Shown piece after piece: positions 1-6,758 of a stretch of DNA of 16,700 nucleotides. The DNA comes from Candidatus Latescibacterota bacterium (GTDB lineage Bacteria > Latescibacterota > UBA2968 > UBA8231). Under the pieces are notes generated by a model. That model was not told where the DNA came from. It did no database searches and saw nothing but the letters and a program-made list of their open reading frames with translations. Numbering within the stretch: position 1 is the first letter of the stretch; each line of letters begins with the position of its first letter. A program made the position numbers and the translations under genes. The stretch lies in assembly GCA_022827165.1 (NCBI GenBank), contig JAJDTN010000405.1, positions 1 to 16,700 on the forward strand, read 5' to 3'.

Positions 1-281
1 GGACCCTGATGGCCCGCCACCGGGCCGCCGAAGCCCGCAAGCGCCTGGCGCAGTCGATGCACGGCCTCGGAGACGACGCCTTCTCCAGCTTCGAGCGTTT
101 CGAGCAGCGGGTGGAGGACACCGAGGCCGAAGCCGAGGCCCACGCCGAGGTCGCCGATGATCTGGGCGAGGTCGAGCGGCGGGTGCGGGACATGGACCGG
201 TCGGCGGCGGTGGAAGATGAGTTGAAGGCCCTCAAGGACCGGCTCCTGCGCGAGCGCGAGCAGGCTTCGGGGAGCGCGTGA
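1..281 (+). CDS. pspA: PspA/IM30 family protein, C-terminal part (5' end outside window)
   Basis: About 92 C-terminal residues of a PspA/IM30 (ESCRT-III-like) protein. The reading frame is open to the window edge (first full codon at 3), so the ATG at 9 is internal. The fragment opens with the family's Arg/Ala-rich helix (ARHRAAEARKRL), then a phenylalanine pair in FSSFERFEQRV, a long Glu/Ala-rich helix, and the usual ending in which a small acidic linker leads to ELKALKDRL. PspA coats damaged inner membrane and, in enterobacteria, also inhibits the activator PspF. It is followed closely by small membrane-protein genes, a kinase and a sigma-54 regulator, the context expected for a Psp locus. 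Family assignment is firm; the missing N-terminus prevents checking the amphipathic helix. Confidence 0.85.
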   Translation, partial: TLMARHRAAEARKRLAQSMHGLGDDAFSSFERFEQRVEDTEAEAEAHAEVADDLGEVERRVRDMDRSAAVEDELKALKDRLLREREQASGSA

Positions 282-294
282 GGGAGTGAGACCG

Positions 295-756
295 ATGGGC
301 ACCCCCTTGGAGGGATGGCTCCGACGCGCGGGATCCCTGCTGTTCAGGGCGACGTCGGCCCTGCTCCTGTCGGTGGGCCTGGGGCTGATCCTCTACGGGA
401 TGGGTCAGCGCATCGACCACGACGACTGGCAGGAGCCGCTGTCCATCGGGGTCCCCGTCTTCGCCCTCGGGGCCGCGGCCTGGTTCTGCTCCGGACGCCT
501 CGCCGCCTCCGCCCGGCAGGCCCGCGCCCGGCGCATGGAGAACCGCATCCTGCGGCTGGCGCGAGAGCGCTTCGGCCGGCTCACGGTCATCGAGGCCGCC
601 GTCGAGACCGGTCTCACCGCCGCCGAGACCGAGTCGATCCTTCGGGGCCTGGCCGATGGCGGATTCGTGGAGATCGAGGTCAACGAAGCCGGGGTCATGA
701 GCTACCGTTTCCCCGAGGTCATCTACTCGTCGAGAGGCGAACGTTCCGCCTTGTGA
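295..756 (+). CDS. Membrane-anchored winged-helix protein of the Psp-like operon
   Basis: This 153-residue protein has no named family that I recognise. Residues about 15-36 and 48-66 are hydrophobic and read as two membrane helices. A basic stretch (about 68-81) follows, then a helical domain at about 82-148 starting ENRILRLARERFG and containing GLTAAETESILRGLADGGFVE, which looks like a winged-helix fold ending in a beta wing (SYRFPEVIY). The soluble domain would face the cytoplasm. I chose ATG 295 because AGGGAG (281-286) sits eight bases upstream; a GTG at 286 in the same frame overlaps that site. It begins 13 bases after pspA. A role as a membrane-tethered regulator or as a protein-interaction partner of PspA is inference. 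Confidence 0.7.
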   Translation: MGTPLEGWLRRAGSLLFRATSALLLSVGLGLILYGMGQRIDHDDWQEPLSIGVPVFALGAAAWFCSGRLAASARQARARRMENRILRLARERFGRLTVIEAAVETGLTAAETESILRGLADGGFVEIEVNEAGVMSYRFPEVIYSSRGERSAL

Positions 757-781
757 GACAGCCCCGAAAGGACTGCGCCCC

Positions 782-1138
782 ATGAGGATTCCGACGATTT
801 TCCACTGGCCCACGCCATGGTTCTGGGTCGGCCTGACGATATTGCTGCTTGGTCTGGTGGGGGATTCTCCGGCCATGGCGGTCGCCGCCGTGATCGTCCT
901 CGCCGCAAGCGTGGCCCACGTCGCCAGGGGCAAGGCCGCCCGGCCGCGCCCCGAGGGCCACTGGGACGACGCGAGAGTCGGAGAGCCCCCGGGGCTGGAC
1001 CAGCGCCTCACCGAGATCGAGCGGCGTCTCACGGACACACAGGACGTGATGATCGCCCTGAGCGAGAAGATGGACCGCTGGGAGCGGGAGGGGATGTCCC
1101 TGGCCCCGGCTGGGGCCGCCGCCAGGGGGAGGGAGTAG
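782..1138 (+). CDS. Small PspB-like membrane protein with C-terminal coiled coil (copy 1)
   Basis: A 118-residue protein. Hydrophobic stretches at about 11-26 and 31-48 form one long or two short membrane helices. A Pro/Gly-rich linker follows, then an amphipathic helix at about 71-103 (QRLTEIERRL, then DVMIALSEKMDRWER). The layout, N-terminal membrane anchor plus cytoplasmic coiled coil ending near a Trp, resembles PspB, which senses envelope stress together with PspC in enterobacteria, but at 118 residues it is longer and overall identity looks low. AAAGGA at 767-772 lies nine bases before the ATG. The gene ends two bases before the next gene, which carries the same 15-residue coiled-coil block. 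The PspB analogy is inference from architecture and context. Confidence 0.72.
   Translation: MRIPTIFHWPTPWFWVGLTILLLGLVGDSPAMAVAAVIVLAASVAHVARGKAARPRPEGHWDDARVGEPPGLDQRLTEIERRLTDTQDVMIALSEKMDRWEREGMSLAPAGAAARGRE
1043..1087 (+). repeat. Coiled-coil coding repeat, unit 1
   Basis: A 45-base in-frame block encoding DVMIALSEKMDRWER. It matches the block at 1462-1506 at 43 of 45 bases; both differences are silent (CTG/TTG and GAG/GAA). The flanking sequence of the two genes is far less similar, so the shared block marks duplication, gene conversion or strong constraint. Confidence 0.9.
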
Positions 1139-1140
1139 AG

Positions 1141-1548
1141 ATGCTCGTCAGGATCTTCGCCGGGGCCCTCCTGCTCCTGGCCGCGGCCTCTGCCGTCGGC
1201 TTTCTCGTGGGAGCCTTCCCCGTCATCCTCCTCCCCTGGGACGGATTCCATGGCCCCCCTGGGGGGTTCGGAGTCTCGGGCTGGTTCGGTGATGCCCTCG
1301 GGGCCATCGTGCTGGTCACGCTCTTCGGCGTCCTGCTCAATGGGGGTTACTGGATCCACGTCCATCTGGAAGACCGCAGAGCCCGCACGAAGGGCGCGCT
1401 GCCCGAAGGGGACGTGGCCCGGCGGCTGGACGAGCTCGAGGCTCGCACCCGGGACGTCCTCGACGTGATGATCGCCTTGAGCGAGAAGATGGACCGCTGG
1501 GAACGGCAAGGCGCCCCCGCCGCCGCCGACCGCACCCCCGGGAACTGA
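1141..1548 (+). CDS. Small PspB-like membrane protein with C-terminal coiled coil (copy 2)
   Basis: A 135-residue protein. Hydrophobic helices at about 2-30 and 50-72 are separated by a Gly/Pro-rich loop (about 33-48). A helical tail at about 92-122 contains the same DVMIALSEKMDRWER block as the preceding gene. The frame is open back to 817, but ATG 1141 is preferred because GGGAGGGAG (1128-1136) lies just upstream and the hydrophobic N-terminus starts there. The N-terminus MLVRIFAGALLLL resembles that of the 48-residue protein encoded next. The gene is almost certainly co-transcribed with its neighbours. Its function is inferred only from position in a Psp-like operon; a membrane stress-sensing partner for PspA or the kinase is plausible. 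Confidence 0.75.
   Translation: MLVRIFAGALLLLAAASAVGFLVGAFPVILLPWDGFHGPPGGFGVSGWFGDALGAIVLVTLFGVLLNGGYWIHVHLEDRRARTKGALPEGDVARRLDELEARTRDVLDVMIALSEKMDRWERQGAPAAADRTPGN
1462..1506 (+). repeat. Coiled-coil coding repeat, unit 2
   Basis: Second copy of the 45-base block, in the same reading-frame phase near the 3' end of the adjacent gene, with an identical 15-residue translation. See 1043-1087. Confidence 0.9.
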
Positions 1549-1562
1549 GGAGGAGCGCGATC

Positions 1563-1709
1563 ATGCTTGTCAGAATACTCGGCGCCGCCCTGCTGGCCGT
1601 GGGCGTCGTCCTCGCCCTGGACATGCTGCTGGGGGTGCTCTGGTCGATCCTCTCGGTGGCCTTCGTCGCCGTCCTCCTCTGGGGCGGATGGAGACTGCTG
1701 AAGTCGTGA
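1563..1709 (+). CDS. 48-residue hydrophobic membrane peptide
   Basis: A short gene encoding 48 residues, starting MLVRILGAALLAVGVV and ending WRLLKS. Nearly the whole chain is hydrophobic, enough for one long or two short membrane helices, with basic residues at both ends. It has one of the best ribosome-binding sites in the window: AGGAGGAG at 1548-1555, seven bases before the ATG. The start MLVRI plus the following Ala/Leu pattern matches the N-terminus of the preceding protein, so it may be a cut-down paralogue. Its 3' end overlaps the kinase gene, which suggests translational coupling. Enterobacterial psp systems also contain tiny membrane proteins (PspD, PspG), but I see no sequence match to them. 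Confidence 0.7.
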   Translation: MLVRILGAALLAVGVVLALDMLLGVLWSILSVAFVAVLLWGGWRLLKS

Positions 1710-3127
1710 CCTCCGCGGCCTCGGCCGGCCAGCGGGCCCTTCTGGAAGAGGGTCGCCGGCTCTTCCGCCAGGGCCGTCACCCCGAGGCCCGCCAGATCCT
1801 CCAGCGGGCCCTGGAGCCCTCCTCGGAGCAGGCCCCCGGGAACGGTGCCGCCGAGATGCTCTTCCTGCGGGGGATGTGCCACCTGCAGGAGGGCGCCGAG
1901 GCCGACGGCGTGGAGGACCTGGAAGCGGCCGCCGGCCAGGGCTGGCTGGAGGCTCGGTTCCAGCTCGCCCAGCACTACGCGGCCAAGGGCCGACGCGGCG
2001 ATCTGCGCCGGCGGGCCATCTCCCACCTCCGGCAGGTCCTGGCGGCCGACGCCGACGATTCCAGCCTCGCCGCCGGCCGCGACCGTGTCTGCTTCGCCCT
2101 GGGCGGCCTCTACGCCGAGGGCGACGAGCCCGGCGACGTCGACCGCGGCATCGCCGCCTACCGCCAGGGCCTCTCCGTCAACCCCCTCTCCGCCGTCGGG
2201 CACAACAGCCTGGGGCAGCTCCTGATGCGCTTCGAGCCCCTCGGCGCCCTCGGCGAGTTCAAGGTGGCCCTGCAGCTGGACCCGGACCTCCGGGCCGCCT
2301 GCGGCAACCTCGCCCGCCTCCTGGTCGAGCGCATCCCCCCGCGGGAGCTGGCCGCCGAGTACGCCCGCATCGTCGAGGAGTTCGAGGAGCGGGCCCCCCA
2401 CGTGCTCGCCCGCCTGTCCCAGGAGCTGGTGGAGCTGGGGCGCGAGCAGGCCTATCGCGGCCTGTACACCAAGGGCCACCAGCTGAAGAACCTGATCGGC
2501 CTCGTGGGCAGCCGGCTGCGTCGGCTGACCCGCAAGCTGCCTTGCGAGGACGGCGCGGCCGCGGAGCTGCGCCAGGTCGAGCAGGAGCACGCCCGCCTTT
2601 ACGATGAATGGGTGGGCTATCTGTCGGCCATGACCCCCGACCGGGTCGTCACCGGCCTGGTCGATCCCGCCCGGGTCGCCCGCCGGGTGGTGGAAGCCCT
2701 CGGCGCCGACACGCAGGTCGCGTTGGGAATGCGGGTGCAGGAGGGAGTGCCGCGGATCGAGGCGGACGAGCGCCTGCTCCGGGAGGCGGTGACCAACCTG
2801 TGCCTCAATGCCATACAGGCCGTCTCGGGGGAGGCCTTGCCGGGGGAGGTCTCCGTCGGCGTCGGTTTCGACGTCGACGGGGTGTTCATCGAGGTGGAGG
2901 ATTCCGGGCCGGGCATCCCCGCCGACGTGATCGACCACGTCTTCGATCCGGGGTTCACCACCCGGAGCCAGGGCAACGGCTACGGTCTCGCCATCGCCCA
3001 GCGGATCGCCCAGGCCCACCACGGCGACCTCCGGGTCAAGAGCCGCGTCGGCCGAGGCACCGTGTTCCGCCTCGACCTGCCGGTCAACTACGAAGCCGAG
3101 AGCCGGGTCGGCGGGGAGGTTCTGTGA
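1688..3127 (+). CDS. Soluble TPR-containing sensor histidine kinase
   Basis: A 479-residue protein with no predicted membrane segment. Residues about 12-200 are tetratricopeptide-like helical repeats (for example EEGRRLFRQGRHPEARQILQRA and later AIAAYRQGLSVNP). The kinase core follows: phospho-acceptor His264 in KGHQLKNLIG, N box Asn374 in NLCLNAIQAV, D405 in the G1 box DSGPGIP, F box FDPGFTT, and G2 box GNGYGLAI (429-436). This order is that of NtrB-type kinases. The TPRs probably read protein contacts, perhaps with PspA or the small membrane proteins, rather than a small ligand. ATG 1688 overlaps the upstream small gene by 22 bases; an in-frame GTG at 1706 would give a tight GTGA overlap instead. 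Its stop overlaps the response-regulator start, so the two are surely a cognate pair. Confidence 0.9.
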   Translation: METAEVVTSAASAGQRALLEEGRRLFRQGRHPEARQILQRALEPSSEQAPGNGAAEMLFLRGMCHLQEGAEADGVEDLEAAAGQGWLEARFQLAQHYAAKGRRGDLRRRAISHLRQVLAADADDSSLAAGRDRVCFALGGLYAEGDEPGDVDRGIAAYRQGLSVNPLSAVGHNSLGQLLMRFEPLGALGEFKVALQLDPDLRAACGNLARLLVERIPPRELAAEYARIVEEFEERAPHVLARLSQELVELGREQAYRGLYTKGHQLKNLIGLVGSRLRRLTRKLPCEDGAAAELRQVEQEHARLYDEWVGYLSAMTPDRVVTGLVDPARVARRVVEALGADTQVALGMRVQEGVPRIEADERLLREAVTNLCLNAIQAVSGEALPGEVSVGVGFDVDGVFIEVEDSGPGIPADVIDHVFDPGFTTRSQGNGYGLAIAQRIAQAHHGDLRVKSRVGRGTVFRLDLPVNYEAESRVGGEVL

Positions 3128-4548
3128 GCGAGCGGGGCCGCGTCCTCATCGCCGACGATCAGCCGGAGGTGCGCGAGCTGCTGGCCGAGAAGCTGCGGGC
3201 CCGGGGCAAGGAGGCCGAGGTCTTCCACACGGGGAGGGAGTTGCTCGACCACCTGGCCGCCCATGGCGAAGGGGTGGAGCTGGCCGTTCTCGACCTCGAC
3301 TTCGGCGCTGCCGAGCCCGATGGCCTGGCGGTCCTCAAGCGGGTGAGGCGGCTCTGCCCGGAGCTGCCGGTGATCATCCTCACGGGCAAAGGGTCCGTCG
3401 ACTCCGCCGTTGCCGCCGTGCAGGAGGGCGCCGCCGACTACATCGAGAAGGACCTCTACGTGGAGGACAAGCTCGAGCTCGGCATGGAGAAGGTCGAGCG
3501 CATGCTCCATGTGCTGCAGGAGAACGCGCGGCTGCGGGCGGAGAACGAAACCCTCGACCGCGACAACCTCTACTACCGCTCGGAGCTGGGAGCCCGCTAC
3601 CACATCGTCCAGGCCAGCGGCCGCGTGGAGCAGATCCTGCGGCAGGTCCAGCAGGTGGCCTCCATCCCGCGGCCCGTTCTCGTGCGGGGAGAGCGGGGGA
3701 CGGGCAAGGAGCTGATCGCCGCGGCCCTGCACTACGGGGGCAGCCGCGCCGAGCGGCCCTTCGTCAAGCTGAACTGCTCGGCCCTCTCCGAGACCCTGCT
3801 CGAGTCGGAGCTCTTCGGCCACGAGCGGGGGGCCTTCACCGGCGCCGGCGACACCCGTCGGGGGCGTTTCGAGACCGCCGACGGCGGTACCCTGTTCCTC
3901 GACGAGATCGGCAACACCAGCCTCGAGTTCCAGAAGATCCTGCTGCGCGTCATCGAGTACCAGGAGTTCGAGCGCATCGGCGGCTCCCGCACGATCCGCG
4001 TGGACGTGCGCATCGTGGCAGCCACCAACGCCGACCTCGAGAGCGAGATCGAGGCGGGCCGCTTCCGCGCCGATCTCTACGACCGCCTGCGGTTCACCGA
4101 GATCTCCCTGCCGCCCCTGCGCGACCGGCGCGAGGACATCCGCCCCCTGGTGGCGTTCTTCTCCCACCAGCTGTCCGAGGAAGTCGCCTCGATCCCGGAG
4201 CGGCCCTTCGACGAGCCCAGCCTGGCGGTCCTGGAGTCCTATGCCTGGCCGGGCAACGTGCGGGAGCTGAAGTTCGCCGTGGAACGCGCCCTGTGCGTGG
4301 CCCGGGAGGACCGGGTGACCGTCTCCGACCTGCCGCCCGAGATCGTCGGCGAAAGCGGATCCGCCCTCATCGGGAGGGCGAGCCTGCCCGGGACCTTCGA
4401 CGAGCAGATGGCCGCCGTCGAGAGAGGCCTGCTGCTCGCCGCCCTCGAGCGCAGCGGCCACAGCCAGAAGGACGCCGCGGCCTCCCTCGACCTGACCTAC
4501 GACCGTTTCCGCCACCTCCTGCGCAAGCACGGACTCACCCGGGCGTGA
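3124..4548 (+). CDS. PspF-like sigma-54-dependent response regulator (receiver-AAA+-Fis)
   Basis: A 474-residue NtrC-type activator starting at a GTG that overlaps the kinase stop (GTGA), with GGGGAGG upstream at 3112-3118. The receiver domain (about 5-120) has D11/D12, probable phospho-acceptor D57, T87 and K109. The AAA+ domain has Walker A GERGTGKE (189-196), the sigma-54-contacting GAFTGA loop (236-241) and Walker B FLDEIG with D260/E261. A C-terminal Fis-type helix-turn-helix (about 445-470; DLTYDRFRHLLRKHGL) closely resembles the PspF DNA-binding end. Enterobacterial PspF has no receiver and is held off by PspA; here phosphorylation by the upstream kinase probably controls it. It most likely activates a sigma-54 promoter upstream of pspA, outside the window. 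Confidence 0.93.
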   Translation: MSERGRVLIADDQPEVRELLAEKLRARGKEAEVFHTGRELLDHLAAHGEGVELAVLDLDFGAAEPDGLAVLKRVRRLCPELPVIILTGKGSVDSAVAAVQEGAADYIEKDLYVEDKLELGMEKVERMLHVLQENARLRAENETLDRDNLYYRSELGARYHIVQASGRVEQILRQVQQVASIPRPVLVRGERGTGKELIAAALHYGGSRAERPFVKLNCSALSETLLESELFGHERGAFTGAGDTRRGRFETADGGTLFLDEIGNTSLEFQKILLRVIEYQEFERIGGSRTIRVDVRIVAATNADLESEIEAGRFRADLYDRLRFTEISLPPLRDRREDIRPLVAFFSHQLSEEVASIPERPFDEPSLAVLESYAWPGNVRELKFAVERALCVAREDRVTVSDLPPEIVGESGSALIGRASLPGTFDEQMAAVERGLLLAALERSGHSQKDAAASLDLTYDRFRHLLRKHGLTRA

Positions 4549-4564
4549 TCGTCCATCCGGCCGA

Positions 4565-4645
4565 GTGAGGGCCGACCCGCCGCGGGGCGTTGTCCACGAT
4601 TCGGACGCCCGGCGGGGCTCCCACCTTGACGCGGGTCGCCCTCAC
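4565..4645 (+). terminator. Large imperfect inverted repeat after the Psp-like operon
   Basis: The 147-base gap between the response regulator and the next gene is dominated by one structure. The arm at 4565-4580 pairs with 4631-4645 over 15 base pairs with a single bulged C at 4573. Inside, GGGCGT (4585-4590) pairs with ACGCCC (4605-4610). A competing helix, 4576-4581 with 4611-4616, would break part of the outer stem. The sequence after the right arm is only mildly pyrimidine-rich (CTTCTTA), not a classic U-tract. It may terminate or protect the operon transcript. A smaller GCGGG/CCCGC stem (4655-4667) lies further on. Confidence 0.5.
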
Positions 4646-4695
4646 GCCTTCTTAGCGGGGTTCCCGCCGCAGCGCCTCCAACCGCGTAGAAGGCG

Positions 4696-5013
4696 ATGAT
4701 GGAGAAGCAGTTCAAGGTCGAGACCTTCCTCGGCGGCGACCTGGCCGAGCTCTACGAGGCCGTCATGGAGCAGTTCGAGGCCTCCGGCTTCTCGAGCCTC
4801 TCCGAGATGAACCAGGCGCTGCTGCGCACCGGGCTGCTGCTGCACCTGACGATGCTGACCTCCATGGGTGCGGTCGCCGACGAGCGGCGGCGGCTCCGGC
4901 TGGAGGAACTGGCCGAGAAGGTGGGCCGGGAGAACCTGATGTGGGAGGTGGTGGAGCTGGCCCGGCGCCACTGGAAGGAGGGGGGGGCCGGCAGTATCGA
5001 CCTGCAGGCCTGA
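4696..5013 (+). CDS. Small protein of unknown function, possible ribbon-helix-helix fold
   Basis: A 105-residue protein I do not recognise. The first 50 residues follow the layout of ribbon-helix-helix regulators: a short alternating strand (QFKVETFL), a helix (DLAELYEAVMEQFEAS), a turn (GFSSLS) and a second helix (EMNQALLRTGLLLHLTML). The remainder (about 58-98) is a charged helix with many Arg/Glu residues, suitable for oligomerisation. There is no signal peptide or membrane segment; the LLLHLTML stretch is short. The start is ATG 4696 or the adjacent ATG 4699, with AGAAGG just upstream. It stands alone between a structured gap and the promoter of the next gene. A DNA-binding role is inference from predicted layout only. 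Confidence 0.65.
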   Translation: MMEKQFKVETFLGGDLAELYEAVMEQFEASGFSSLSEMNQALLRTGLLLHLTMLTSMGAVADERRRLRLEELAEKVGRENLMWEVVELARRHWKEGGAGSIDLQA

Positions 5014-5042
5014 GACCGAGCCTTCGGGATCTGCGCCCACAT

Positions 5043-5055
5043 AGCATAACATGCT
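5043..5055. promoter_or_regulatory. Short palindrome upstream of the iscU promoter (candidate operator)
   Basis: AGCAT-AAC-ATGCT is a perfect 5-bp-arm inverted repeat in a locally AT-rich patch, 34 bases upstream of the -35 element at 5089. The rest of the window is so GC-rich that this patch stands out. It could be a regulator site; the regulator is unknown. Confidence 0.3.
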
Positions 5056-5088
5056 GAATTGACTGGAGTTATGATCCGAATCGGCAAT

Positions 5089-5117
5089 TTGACAGGGGGG
5101 CGCGGGGCCCGTACATT
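5089..5117 (+). promoter_or_regulatory. Sigma-70-type promoter for the iscU-sodA group
   Basis: A perfect TTGACA at 5089-5094, a 17-base spacer and TACATT at 5112-5117 (4 of 6 to the consensus -10). Transcription would start near 5124, only about 6-12 bases before the candidate iscU start codons. That predicts a nearly leaderless message and fits the absence of a clear Shine-Dalgarno sequence there. A second GAATTGACTGG-like block lies 30 bases upstream (5057-5067), and CCGA-A-TCGG (5076-5084) sits between; either could bind a regulator. Confidence 0.6.
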
Positions 5118-5129
5118 CCTGCCACTCTG

Positions 5130-5513
5130 ATGGGAATGTACTCCGTGTCGGAAGCCTACAACGAGACCGTCCTCGACCACTACCGGAAACCCCGGAATGT
5201 GGGCGTTCTCAAAGGCGCCAATGCCGTCGGCAAAGCGGAGAATTCGGCTTGCGGAGACGTTCTCCACCTCTACTTGGCCATCGACGGAGGCCGGGTGGTC
5301 GACTCGCGCTTCCAGACCTTCGGATGCGCGGCCGCCATCGCCGCCGGCTCGAGGCTGACCGAGATGGTCACCGGCGCCACCCTCGACGAGGTACGGGCCA
5401 TCCGCCGGCGAGACGTGGTCGAAGCCCTCGGCGGACTTCCGCCGATGAAGATCCATTGCTCGGTTCTGGCCGAGGACGCCCTTCGCGACGCACTCGAAGC
5501 GTACGAGCACTGA
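5130..5513 (+). CDS. iscU: IscU/NifU-type iron-sulfur cluster scaffold
   Basis: A 127-residue scaffold on which [2Fe-2S]/[4Fe-4S] clusters are built before transfer to apo-proteins. The three cluster cysteines are present: C41 (with D43) in SACGD, C66 in FGCAAAIA and C110 in KIHCSVLAEDAL. The LPPMK segment before the last Cys corresponds to the LPPVK chaperone-recognition motif of IscU. There is no SufU-type insertion between the second and third Cys. The N-terminal YNETVLDHYRKPRNVG block is typical. Translation may start at ATG 5130 or ATG 5136; the nearby upstream promoter argues for a very short leader. No IscS, IscA, HscA or IscR gene is in the window, so it is orphaned here. It leads directly into sodA. 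Confidence 0.9.
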   Translation: MGMYSVSEAYNETVLDHYRKPRNVGVLKGANAVGKAENSACGDVLHLYLAIDGGRVVDSRFQTFGCAAAIAAGSRLTEMVTGATLDEVRAIRRRDVVEALGGLPPMKIHCSVLAEDALRDALEAYEH

Positions 5514-5561
5514 AGCTCCCCGGAACGACAAACCGACAACCTCCACGAAAGGACGCCTTCC

Positions 5562-6176
<615 letters not shown>

Positions 6177-6182
6177 GCCCCG

Positions 6183-6210
6183 CGCCGGGAGCCCGCCCGG
6201 GTTCCCGGCG
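6183..6210 (+). terminator. Strong hairpin after sodA, without U-tract
   Basis: A 12-bp stem (6183-6194 with 6199-6210, one G-U pair) closed by a GCCC loop, starting seven bases after the sodA stop. No T-run follows, so classic intrinsic termination is not supported. It may cap the 3' end, cause partial termination, or tune expression of the downstream peroxidase. Confidence 0.5.
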
Positions 6211-6220
6211 ATCACCCATC

Positions 6221-6237
6221 GGCGGCCTCGCGCCGCC
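6221..6237 (+). other. Second small hairpin in the sodA-peroxiredoxin gap
   Basis: GGCGGC-CTCGC-GCCGCC gives a 6-bp GC stem with a 5-base loop, ten bases after the larger hairpin and seven bases before the AAAAGGG ribosome-binding region of the peroxiredoxin gene. Confidence 0.35.
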
Positions 6238-6257
6238 TCACCAGAAAAGGGCTTGCC

Positions 6258-6722
6258 ATGGCGATCCATCCCGGTGATCCGGCTCCGGATTTCACCCTGA
6301 AGAACACGGACCTGGAGGAGGTGACCCTCTCCTCCCTCCGGGGCCGAAACGTCGTCCTCCTGTTCGTGCCGCTGGCCTTCACCGGCGTGTGCACACAGGA
6401 ATTCTGCGAGGTCTCCCGCGGGATCTCGGCCTACTCCGCCCTCGACGCCGAGGTCCTCGGCATCAGCGTCGACAGTCCCTTCGCGCAGAAGGCCTGGGCC
6501 GAGCAGGAGGGGATCACCATCTCCCTGCTGAGCGATTTCAACAGGGAGGTCTGCGGCGCCTACGGTGCCCGGTACGAAGATCTGCTGGGCATGGTCGGCG
6601 TGGCCAAGCGTTCGGCCTTCGTCATCGACAAGGAGGGGACCGTCCGGTACGCCTCCGTCTCCGATGACGCCAAGGTCCTGCCCGACTTCGAGGCGGTGAA
6701 GGCCTGCCTCGAGTCGTTGTAG
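6258..6722 (+). CDS. Thiol peroxidase (peroxiredoxin, AhpE/BCP-like)
   Basis: A 154-residue thioredoxin-fold peroxidase reducing hydrogen or organic peroxides. The active-site signature PLAFTGVC places the peroxidatic cysteine at C45, preceded by T42, with the conserved Arg probably R118 (AKRSAFVID). C50, five residues on, has the spacing of the resolving Cys in BCP/PrxQ enzymes, whereas the surrounding FVPLAFTG sequence is closer to AhpE. Further cysteines at C99 and C150 give other possible resolving partners. The start is ATG 6258 behind AAAAGGG. The position after sodA makes a superoxide-to-peroxide-to-water detoxification pair. The subfamily is uncertain, so no symbol is given. Confidence 0.92.
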   Translation: MAIHPGDPAPDFTLKNTDLEEVTLSSLRGRNVVLLFVPLAFTGVCTQEFCEVSRGISAYSALDAEVLGISVDSPFAQKAWAEQEGITISLLSDFNREVCGAYGARYEDLLGMVGVAKRSAFVIDKEGTVRYASVSDDAKVLPDFEAVKACLESL

Positions 6723-6758
6723 TCGCAGGAACCTTCCCAAGGCCCAGGCCACGCCGCG

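Noticed and set aside
817..1140. Upstream extension of the gene at 1141 back to an ATG at 817
   Set aside because: It would lie wholly within the preceding gene in another frame; ATG 1141 has a strong ribosome-binding site and begins the membrane helix.
1337..3022. Long open frame on the minus strand across the kinase gene
   Set aside because: It is a shadow of the GC-rich + strand gene: no recognisable domain, low-complexity composition, and the + strand frame has full kinase motifs.
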